Assembly: GCA_003162995.1 (NCBI GenBank)
Contig: PLUZ01000551.1
Coordinates: 1-5,064 of the forward strand
DNA from: Methylocapsa sp.
GTDB taxonomy: Bacteria > Pseudomonadota > Alphaproteobacteria > Rhizobiales > Beijerinckiaceae
DNA: 5,064 nt
Direction: 5' to 3'
A model generated the notes under the pieces. It had not been told where the DNA came from. It saw only the letters and a program-made list of their open reading frames with translations, and searched no databases. Below are positions 1 to 4,987 of this stretch, piece by piece; positions within the stretch are counted from its first letter, which is position 1; the number at the start of each line of letters is the position of its first letter. Position numbers and translations under genes: made by a program.

Positions 1-367
1 GTTAGAGGTATACCGGACCGGTCCGACACAAGAGCGAAACGTCGAAAATGACCCAAACCGGCCATTGCCGCGTGACAATTGAATGGCCGAGTCGGGTGGC
101 TTTCTGTTGGTCCACTTGCAGGGCTGGACGTGTCGAGATCGGACATTCGGCTCAAGGCCGGGTCGGGCCGTGAGCGGAATGGCGGCTTTTGAACCACATA
201 TCGTGGAAAGCTGCCGTTCGCTCACCTCCTCATCAGACTCTTAGATCGTCGCTGGCTGCGCAGCGTTTGGCCAAAGCGGACGCGCGAGAGTCACGGGTCA
301 ACGTCCGCGTTCAGGGCTAAAGCCAACCGTGTCCTTGAGCTGAAAACCAACTTTTCGACAAAAGATT
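1..367. other. Gene-free region rich in inverted repeats
   Basis: I find no credible reading frame here. The stretch holds an unusual number of inverted repeats: a 12-bp perfect palindrome (14-25, CGGACCGGTCCG), 8-bp arms at 59-66 and 82-89, a long hairpin (170-225, listed separately), two adjacent 10-bp palindromes (255-264 GCTGCGCAGC and 266-275 TTTGGCCAAA), and 7-bp arms at 276-282 and 302-308 (GCGGACG/CGTCCGC). It lies downstream of the leftward operon, so some of these could act in transcript termination or stability. None has a clear run of T after the stem. Debris from mobile or repeated elements is an equally good explanation. Confidence 0.55.
170..225. repeat. Long imperfect hairpin (19-bp stem)
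   Basis: The arms at 170-189 and 207-225 pair over 19 positions with one bulged G (near 177). If the plus strand is transcribed, the only two non-Watson-Crick positions are G-U wobbles; on the minus strand they would be A-C mismatches, so a plus-strand RNA folds better. The loop carries its own 4-bp stem (CCAC 194-197 with GTGG 203-206). No T-run follows on either side, so it is not a classic intrinsic terminator. It could be a REP-like or MITE-like dispersed element, or a structured RNA. Family membership cannot be told without a genome search. Confidence 0.6.
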
Positions 368-437
368 TTAAAGGGTGATGAGATCGGTAACGAATAGGCC
401 CGGGCGGAATACTCTGTTGCTTGTCTTCCAGAACACC
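368..437 (-). pseudogene. 3'-terminal remnant of a second amidohydrolase gene
   Basis: Read on the minus strand from 437, this encodes VFWKTSNRVFRPGLFVTDLI followed by T, L and a TAA stop at 368-370. It matches the C-terminus of the intact amidohydrolase in this window (residues 352-371, VFWKTSNRVLRLGLVDTDLV, then T). At nucleotide level 374-437 aligns without gaps to 1602-1665 with 7 mismatches in 64. Five of the seven change an amino acid. Similarity stops abruptly at both ends: codons before 437 do not resemble the amidohydrolase, and the tail after the shared Thr differs. No start codon or catalytic residue remains. It is most simply the end of a paralogous gene whose body was deleted, lying 25 bp downstream of the hydrolase stop. 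Confidence 0.75.
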
Positions 438-462
438 TGTTGATGGACGATCACTACGCTCG

Positions 463-1533
463 TCAGCGCTCGTGCGGGAGGCGCTGCAAGAAAGACCCGA
501 GAGCAGAAGCCCAAACAGCAGGGTGCGCGAGTGTCATGTGACCGTAGCTGGCAGGGCCACCTGGAAACATCACCTCGGTGTAGTTCGATGCGGTAGGTAA
601 GTGCAGGAGTTCGGGAGGATTGGTCAAGTCGTCTGCAAAATTGATGGTGAGCATCGGCTTGATGATCGCGTTCAGCTTTGGTGCCGGATCATAGTCAGCC
701 AAGCTCTCGAAGGCATAGAGAAGGTCGTTGGCGTCGAAGGCTTCGCCGCGAGCCTCCAGATCTTCGACGAGGTCTATCGCGGTCTCGCGGGTGGGCGCCT
801 GCTTTTGAAGCTGGTCAGCTGATCCCGTCATAATCGCGGATAATGGTATGGCCGTCTTGATCCAGTTTTTCGGCGGCGAGTCCTTCGGATAGTCGCCGTT
901 CTTCCAGGCTGGGTCGCTACGAATGGCTTGGCTGATCATCTGGCGCCATATCATGTTCCTTCCGCTGATCGCAGCAGGCGTACTGGCGATCGCCACGAGG
1001 CCATCCATGTCGTTCGGGAACATCTCGCCCCACAGCCAGGTCTGCATGCCTCCCATCGAGGTCCCAAGCACCAGCTTCAGGTGCTTTATGCCTATCCGCT
1101 CAAGCAGTAGATGCTGCGCCCTAACCTGATCCTTGTAGCCGTAATGAGGGAAATGGGTGCGCAATCCGTCCGATGGTTTGCTTGATTCCCCAGCGCCGAT
1201 AGCGTCGGGGATCACAAGAAAATAGCGGCTAAGGTCGAGCGGCTCCCCGGCACCGTAAAGCGCATCGAAGAAGGCGGCCTGCGCGAGGTCGGCAGCCGAT
1301 CCCGCGGTGCCGTGAAGCAGCAGAACCCCATTGGCGATTGCGCCACTCGCGTCGCGACGCGGCGTTCCAAGGGTCAGATAGTGCAGCTTTAGCGACGCCA
1401 GATTCTCGCCATCGCCAAAGACGAAGTCGTGGACGTCGACAAAGGCGTCGTTGGGTTTGGGTTGCGAGTTAGCCGCCTGGGCGGAGTGCAGCTCGGTGCG
1501 CAAGGATGCGCTGATGACCCCAGTTTTCCACAT
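463..1533 (-). CDS. Alpha/beta fold hydrolase, homoserine O-acetyltransferase (MetX)-like
   Basis: The 356-residue product is an alpha/beta hydrolase of the MetX-like group. Visible landmarks are the oxyanion-loop region HGTAGSA (about residues 74-80), the nucleophile elbow GTSMGGMQ with Ser159, an acid in FADDLTNPPE (Asp301 or Asp302), and the terminal His332 in GHMTLAHP. The triad is complete, so the enzyme should be active. Many such proteins act as esterases or acyl hydrolases rather than in methionine synthesis, and no methionine gene is nearby. I chose the ATG at 1533 because AAGGA lies 6 bases before it; in-frame starts further out (GTG 1569, ATG 1548) have no ribosome binding site. 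The N-terminus has no hydrophobic signal segment. The gene lies 44 bp downstream of the amidohydrolase on the same strand, so the two are probably co-transcribed. Family call is confident, substrate unknown. Confidence 0.88.
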   Translation of the reverse strand: MWKTGVISASLRTELHSAQAANSQPKPNDAFVDVHDFVFGDGENLASLKLHYLTLGTPRRDASGAIANGVLLLHGTAGSAADLAQAAFFDALYGAGEPLDLSRYFLVIPDAIGAGESSKPSDGLRTHFPHYGYKDQVRAQHLLLERIGIKHLKLVLGTSMGGMQTWLWGEMFPNDMDGLVAIASTPAAISGRNMIWRQMISQAIRSDPAWKNGDYPKDSPPKNWIKTAIPLSAIMTGSADQLQKQAPTRETAIDLVEDLEARGEAFDANDLLYAFESLADYDPAPKLNAIIKPMLTINFADDLTNPPELLHLPTASNYTEVMFPGGPASYGHMTLAHPAVWASALGSFLQRLPHER

Positions 1534-1539
1534 GAACTT

Positions 1540-1544
1540 TCCTT
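1540..1544 (-). promoter_or_regulatory. Ribosome binding site deciding the hydrolase start
   Basis: AAGGA on the minus strand, 6 bases before the ATG at 1533. It favours this start over the longer in-frame alternatives at 1548 and 1569, which would add 5 or 12 residues and lack such a site. Confidence 0.6.
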
Positions 1545-1577
1545 GCATAAGTAGTAGGCGTCGGATCACGCTCTAGG

Positions 1578-2717
1578 CTACCGCGATTGATGAAAAGCGG
1601 GGGTGACGAGATCGGTATCGACTAGGCCCAGGCGTAACACCCTGTTGCTTGTCTTCCAGAACACCAGTTCGCGCTCAGCCGGACTCGGAAGCACGTCTTC
1701 GACGATCTGCACATGCTCTTTAATCCCGTATGGGATCGGACCGTAATCGGAGCCGAACACCACTCGGTCCACACCGCACATTTCAACCGCGGCTCGCAGT
1801 CCGATTGGGTTGAAACCCATGCAGTCGACCAAGATGTTAGTCTTGAAGTAGTCGGATGGCGGCCGATCGTTCTTGTAAGGCTTACCGGCCGGCGGGTTGC
1901 GGATCCCTTTGTAGTTAAGGCGCCAATTGAATTCGAGGCGACCAAGGACCGACGCGAGTTCGCCACCCATATGGACGATCAGCACCTGCAGCTTCGGGTG
2001 GCGATCGAACAAACCGGAGGCGATCATCCGGGCGCCGTTAACGGTCGAGTCGAAGGGTCGGCCAACCGCCTCGTTGAGGCGGTACTGCATGAGCACCTCG
2101 TGCCCGACCGACAGCATCGGTGGATGAATGTGGACCACGATGTCGTTCGCTGCCGCAAACTCCCACAGCCATTCCGCCTTGGGGCTGTCGAGGAAAGCGC
2201 GATCCGAGCCGTCGCCGTAGCTGGACGCCACCGCAATCGCCTTGGCGCCACCCTTGCGGAGCATCTCCTCGACGATCGGCCGACAGTTCTCTTCGAGCGC
2301 GTGTGCGTTGGCCATCAGCGCGAACTCGCCGGGATAGCGATCCCTGATCTCCAGGTATTCGTCGTTCAGGATCTTGAGGGCGTCGCCCGTGCTAACTTTA
2401 AGTAGGTCCCGCGCAAACCATTCCACCTCGCCGCCATTGCTGGCGAGGCAGAGGGTGACGCCTTCCTCGCGCGCCTTTGGCATGGCGTATTCCAGATCGT
2501 AAAATTCGCGATAGCCGATCAAGTCCTGAGTGTTGGTTTGCGGGAGTTCTTGTTTTGGATCGTAGAAGCCTCGCTCCGCCATCTTGGCTGCGAGCTTGGG
2601 TCCGATCGGGTGCCGGTGGGTATCGACGATTGCCCGGTGTTCCGTTCCGTGTGAATCGGCATCGAGGCCAATTGGCGTTGCGCCCTTTTCGCCGCGAATA
2701 GGCTGAACAACATCCAT
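1578..2717 (-). CDS. Amidohydrolase family protein (Amidohydrolase 2; ACMSD / decarboxylase type)
   Basis: The 379-residue product is a metal-dependent TIM-barrel enzyme of the amidohydrolase superfamily, in the branch that contains ACMSD, gamma-resorcylate decarboxylase and related C-C lyases and hydrolases. Expected metal ligands are all visible: the HxH motif in VDTHRHP (His34, His36) after strand 1, His196 or His198 in VVHIHPP, His249 in VLIVHMGG, and Asp324 in FGSDYG. The first 28 residues are a short, polar extension before the barrel, with no signal peptide, so it should be cytoplasmic. The ATG at 2717 is well supported by AAGGAG 6 bases upstream. It is the first gene of a probable two-gene operon with the alpha/beta hydrolase, which suggests successive steps in degrading an organic acid or aromatic compound; that pathway is inferred. 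A partial second copy of its 3' end lies at 368-437. Confidence 0.9.
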   Translation of the reverse strand: MDVVQPIRGEKGATPIGLDADSHGTEHRAIVDTHRHPIGPKLAAKMAERGFYDPKQELPQTNTQDLIGYREFYDLEYAMPKAREEGVTLCLASNGGEVEWFARDLLKVSTGDALKILNDEYLEIRDRYPGEFALMANAHALEENCRPIVEEMLRKGGAKAIAVASSYGDGSDRAFLDSPKAEWLWEFAAANDIVVHIHPPMLSVGHEVLMQYRLNEAVGRPFDSTVNGARMIASGLFDRHPKLQVLIVHMGGELASVLGRLEFNWRLNYKGIRNPPAGKPYKNDRPPSDYFKTNILVDCMGFNPIGLRAAVEMCGVDRVVFGSDYGPIPYGIKEHVQIVEDVLPSPAERELVFWKTSNRVLRLGLVDTDLVTPAFHQSR

Positions 2718-2723
2718 TGCGAG

Positions 2724-2729
2724 CTCCTT
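2724..2729 (-). promoter_or_regulatory. Strong ribosome binding site of the amidohydrolase
   Basis: AAGGAG on the minus strand with 6 bases to the ATG at 2717. This is the best Shine-Dalgarno match in the window and fixes the start of the operon's first gene. Confidence 0.75.
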
Positions 2730-2743
2730 TTTCTCCCGAATAA

Positions 2744-2787
2744 TCTATAAAATCCTCCTCCGTCGTTTACTGAGCAAAATTGCTCAG
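2744..2787 (-). promoter_or_regulatory. Operator-like palindrome and possible promoter of the amidohydrolase-hydrolase operon
   Basis: An 18-bp inverted repeat, CTGAGCAA-AA-TTGCTCAG (2770-2787), lies 53-70 bases before the amidohydrolase start. Perfect 8-bp arms around a 2-bp centre are typical of a dimeric one-component regulator site (TetR, GntR, MarR or IclR type). An AT-rich run between it and the gene holds a possible -10 element, TATAGA on the minus strand (2744-2749). A TTGCTC within the palindrome is too far away (22 bases) for a standard -35, so the exact promoter is unclear. No regulator gene lies in the window. I infer regulated expression; the palindrome itself is certain. Confidence 0.5.
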
Positions 2788-3119
2788 GAGGGGCACCAAT
2801 TCAACTTCCGCTGATGGCGCTGAACGTAAGTGCCAGCATGGCTCGCTTTCGGAAGCTATGGGGGGCACTCCGGAAAACATATGTGGTAGCGGATGCTTAT
2901 GTGGTAGCGGATGCTAAAGTGCCAATGAGCGATAATTAGGTCTTGAGGTTCGTGAGACTTGGTCCAACTCGTGAAAAAGAGCGGCTTCGGCGCGGTTCTC
3001 CAATAGCCTGCTTGAACCGCGGGCCGCATCCGGTTCGCCACTTTGGATAATACTGGCCAGTTAGGTTGTCTGATGAGACATTGCGATCTGATCAAGCCTG
3101 CTATTGCATTTCCGCCAAA
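2788..3119. other. Intergenic region without a supported gene
   Basis: This stretch lies between the leftward amidohydrolase operon and the rightward CarS-like gene. It holds an exact 18-bp tandem repeat (2880-2915, listed separately) and no gene I can support. A minus-strand frame stays open from the CarS-like gene down to a TAG at 2856, but most of it is the antisense of that gene and it has no recognisable motif. The part at about 2920-3090 may be debris of an older element. Confidence 0.45.
2880..2915. repeat. Perfect 18-bp tandem duplication
   Basis: TATGTGGTAGCGGATGCT occurs twice head to tail, at 2880-2897 and 2898-2915, without a mismatch. The absence of divergence points to a recent slippage or duplication event, or to a repeat kept at an element end or protein-binding site. 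Confidence 0.85.
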
Positions 3120-3150
3120 TTGACCGCTTATTGGCCGCGATTGGCATAAT
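3120..3150 (+). promoter_or_regulatory. Possible promoter of the CarS-like gene
   Basis: TTGACC (3120-3125) and CATAAT (3145-3150) resemble -35 and -10 boxes on the plus strand, but the 19-base gap is longer than the usual 17. A start near 3157 would leave a leader of about 95 bases containing the hairpin at 3204-3222. The 7-bp inverted repeat CGCGATT/AATCGCG (3136-3142 and 3148-3154) spans the -10 box and could be a repressor site. Confidence 0.3.
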
Positions 3151-3203
3151 CGCGTGCGATAGCTCCTGTCGGCCTTGTGACTTTGCTGATCGGCTTGCCG
3201 TCT

Positions 3204-3222
3204 GCCATTTGGGAGAAATGGC
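3204..3222 (+). promoter_or_regulatory. Palindrome in the leader of the CarS-like gene
   Basis: GCCATTT, a 5-base centre, then AAATGGC form a perfect 7-bp inverted repeat that ends 13 bases before the GGAGG ribosome binding site. It could be an RNA hairpin near the translation start or a dimeric operator. There is no T-run, so it is not a terminator. Confidence 0.35.
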
Positions 3223-3235
3223 CCATTGCCGGTTT

Positions 3236-3240
3236 GGAGG
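3236..3240 (+). promoter_or_regulatory. Ribosome binding site of the CarS-like gene
   Basis: GGAGG lies 12 bases before the ATG at 3253, slightly far but the only good match. It sits inside the extension that a TTG start at 3226 would translate, so it argues for the ATG. Confidence 0.5.
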
Positions 3241-3252
3241 AAACAAGCTGAT

Positions 3253-3750
3253 ATGCCGCAAGTCCAGCCCCTTGTCGTCGCACAGCTTCTGGTGCTCCTG
3301 GGCTTGGCAAATGGGACCCCGGTGATCGCCAAAAAGATTCTCGGAACCATTCTCGCGCGTCCTCTCGATGGCGGCATGAATCTGGCCGATGGGCAGCCAT
3401 TATTTGGCGACTCCAAAACCATTCGCGGCGTCGTGCTCTCTATCATCGTGACCACCTTGGGCGCGCCCTTGATCGGAGTGGACTGGACGATCGGCGTCGC
3501 CATTGCGGCGACAGCGATGATTGGCGATCTTTTTTCAAGCTTCACCAAACGCCGGATGACTCTGGTCCCCGGCAGCATGGCACTTGGCCTGGATCAGATC
3601 CCGGAATCGCTCCTGCCTGCGATCGCTTGCCGATGGATGTTGCCGGTCACGGCCCTGGATATCGTTTTGGTGGCAGCACTTTTCTTTGTCGGCGAACTTG
3701 TCGTTTCGCGCGCTCTATATACGATCAAAATTAGAGACCGGCCTTATTGA
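3253..3750 (+). CDS. CDP-archaeol synthase (CarS/DUF46) family membrane protein
   Basis: The 165-residue integral membrane protein belongs to the CarS family, which is related to CdsA-type cytidylyltransferases; the archaeal enzyme makes CDP-archaeol from CTP and an unsaturated archaetidic acid. Family landmarks in order: LANGTPVI (18-25), PLDGG...DGQPLFGDSKTIRG (37-59), GDLFSSFTKRR (91-101, with Gly91-Asp92 and Lys99-Arg100-Arg101), and GSMALGLDQIPESLLP (107-122, Asp114-Gln115). About five hydrophobic segments are visible (roughly 6-25, 58-76, 78-95, 119-135 and 135-155). The length is close to that of archaeal CarS. The start is ATG 3253, supported by GGAGG; a TTG at 3226 would add nine polar residues. 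In a bacterium an archaeol lipid product is unlikely, so the true lipid or alcohol substrate is open. Its last 11 codons plus stop overlap the 3' end of the convergent metallophosphoesterase. Confidence 0.85.
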   Translation: MPQVQPLVVAQLLVLLGLANGTPVIAKKILGTILARPLDGGMNLADGQPLFGDSKTIRGVVLSIIVTTLGAPLIGVDWTIGVAIAATAMIGDLFSSFTKRRMTLVPGSMALGLDQIPESLLPAIACRWMLPVTALDIVLVAALFFVGELVVSRALYTIKIRDRPY

Positions 3751-4737
3751 GGTCCGGCCTTTCCCGGCTGAACGGAGGTCATGAAGGGTGATCTCCGGTG
3801 GACAATTAAAGCGGACGGGCACCACGGACGAGCCGGCGCCGACCGAGGTGTAACCGGCCATGTCTCCGTATTTCCAAGCGCCCGCGCCGAACGATCTCGG
3901 CAGAATGGAATCGAGTGTGATGGGGATGCCGCCGGGCAGGCAAATCTGCCCTCCGTGCGTGTGCCCGCTCAGGAGCAGATCGAATCCGGCATGCGCGGCC
4001 TGCCGGTATATTTCCGGAGTATGGGACAAAAGAATCGAGAACTCTTCGAGCGGAACCGGGTCCGCGGCTTTCTCGATATTGTCCACCCTGAAATAATGGG
4101 CATCGTCGATACCCGCCAGATGAATCCGTTGGCCGCCGCGTTCGATGACAACGCATTCATTGAGCAGCATTCGTATCCCCATCCGCTCCAGGTCGGGGAC
4201 CATACGGATCGTGTCATGGTTGCCCAAAACGCCGTACACTGGTCCTTTCAGAGCCTCGCGCAGCGGCGCCATCCCGGCAAGGGACTGACTGAACGGTCCG
4301 AATGTTTTCCCCCGATAGTCGCCGGTGAGGACACAGAGGTCGTATTCCAGGCTCGGAAGGAGGTCCACGATGCAGGCCATCGCCTGCTCGTTCATATCCG
4401 TATGCAGATCGCTTAGATGGAGGATCCTGAAGCCATCGAAGGCCCTTGGGACACGCTGCGAGACAATTTCGTTTTGTCTCAGCCGAAGCTTGGCGGCGTT
4501 CCGCCGTCCCCTCTGGTAAAGTCCCGCCAGCCGAAGGACTGCCTCGATTAGGGTGTGTGAAAAGAGCAGGTTCTCTATATGGAAGAAGTTCAGTCCCTGA
4601 CCGAAGATCTGCGCCTCATGATCCATTTCGATCCCGAGGCGCTGACGGGCATGCAGACGGCCGAGGCGCTTCTCCAGCCTCTCCTCGATATCGCTAGGGT
4701 CGAGAAACCTTACCGCGGCGCCAAAGGGGTGCTTCAC
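3715..4737 (-). CDS. Calcineurin-like metallophosphoesterase (YaeI/YkuE-like)
   Basis: The 340-residue product has the full calcineurin-type dinuclear metal site: DLH (Asp110, His112) in ILHLSDLHTD, Asp140 in VLTGDYRG, GNHD (Asn173, His174), His239 in LLSHTPEI, and GHTHGGQ (His259, His261). The order and spacing fit the YaeI/YkuE-type phosphodiesterases, some of which cleave UDP-2,3-diacylglucosamine in lipid A synthesis; that substrate is not shown here. About 100 residues precede the catalytic domain, beginning with a charged, probably helical stretch (IEERLEKRLGRLHARQRLG), and contain no clear signal peptide. The frame is open back to a TTG at 4848, but that has no ribosome binding site and lies upstream of a likely promoter at 4775-4801. 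I therefore prefer the GTG at 4737, just before KHPFGAAVRFL. The stop overlaps the CarS-like gene by 36 bp. Confidence 0.85.
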   Translation of the reverse strand: MKHPFGAAVRFLDPSDIEERLEKRLGRLHARQRLGIEMDHEAQIFGQGLNFFHIENLLFSHTLIEAVLRLAGLYQRGRRNAAKLRLRQNEIVSQRVPRAFDGFRILHLSDLHTDMNEQAMACIVDLLPSLEYDLCVLTGDYRGKTFGPFSQSLAGMAPLREALKGPVYGVLGNHDTIRMVPDLERMGIRMLLNECVVIERGGQRIHLAGIDDAHYFRVDNIEKAADPVPLEEFSILLSHTPEIYRQAAHAGFDLLLSGHTHGGQICLPGGIPITLDSILPRSFGAGAWKYGDMAGYTSVGAGSSVVPVRFNCPPEITLHDLRSAGKGRTSIRPVSNFDRI

Positions 4738-4774
4738 TCTAGGTTTCCAAAGGTCGTGTTGGCACTCTGCTCTT

Positions 4775-4801
4775 ATTATCCTCTTTGCGTCTTTGGACCA
4801 A
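4775..4801 (-). promoter_or_regulatory. Possible promoter of the metallophosphoesterase
   Basis: On the minus strand TTGGTC (4801-4796) and GATAAT (4780-4775) resemble -35 and -10 boxes 15 bases apart, which is short. Transcription would begin near 4768, about 30 bases before the GTG at 4737 and inside the longer open frame. If real, it rules out the TTG start at 4848. Confidence 0.35.
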
Positions 4802-4875
4802 TGGATAAGATTGATCTGCAGTAAGGCCAGTTCGCCACCGCAGTTCAATGTTTACAATAATCTCGAGAAATTTAA

Positions 4876-4887
4876 GCCGGCGCCGGC
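4876..4887. repeat. 12-bp GC palindrome between divergent genes
   Basis: GCCGGCGCCGGC is a perfect palindrome in the divergent spacer between the metallophosphoesterase and the LamG-type gene. The 8-bp palindrome TCTCGAGA (4861-4868) lies just before it. Either may be a regulator site; a chance GC-rich palindrome is also possible. Confidence 0.4.
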
Positions 4888-4929
4888 ATTGTCATATGTG
4901 GACGCCACCGTTTGGCAAAGGGTTCTATC

Positions 4930-4965
4930 GCAGCTCTTTTTCATGCTTTAATGCGCAAAAGCTGC
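4930..4965 (+). repeat. Inverted repeat upstream of the LamG-type gene
   Basis: GCAGCT-C-TTTT (4930-4940) pairs with AAAAGCTGC (4957-4965) with one bulged base, around a 16-base loop. It ends 22 bases before the LamG-type start codon, so it may lie in the leader or promoter. No T-run follows it. Confidence 0.35.
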
Positions 4966-4987
4966 CGACACCACAAGTGAGGCTCTT

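Noticed and set aside
300..370. Intrinsic terminator for the leftward operon
   Set aside because: Only a 5-bp CTTTT/AAAAG stem and a 7-bp stem with a long loop are visible, without a proper GC stem plus T-run on the minus strand.
601..822. Plus-strand short open frame of 73 codons
   Set aside because: It is opposite the alpha/beta hydrolase, begins at a rare start codon without a ribosome binding site, and has no motif.
1713..2405. Plus-strand 230-codon open frame
   Set aside because: It lies entirely opposite the amidohydrolase gene, whose metal-binding motifs are clear. It has no recognisable domain or ribosome binding site and is an antisense shadow.
2880..2915. CRISPR array
   Set aside because: The two 18-bp copies are directly adjacent with no spacer, and there are only two of them.
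2856..3578. Minus-strand 240-codon open frame
   Set aside because: More than a third of it is the antisense of the CarS-like gene, and the product has no recognisable motif or credible start. Only its spacer part is kept as a low-interest finding.
3736..3775. Possible bidirectional terminator between the convergent genes
   Set aside because: CCGG-containing segments recur here but only about 4 bp pair cleanly, and no T-run follows on either strand.
3781..4416. Plus-strand 211-codon open frame
   Set aside because: It is antisense to the metallophosphoesterase, which has a complete set of catalytic motifs. Its own translation shows no family features.
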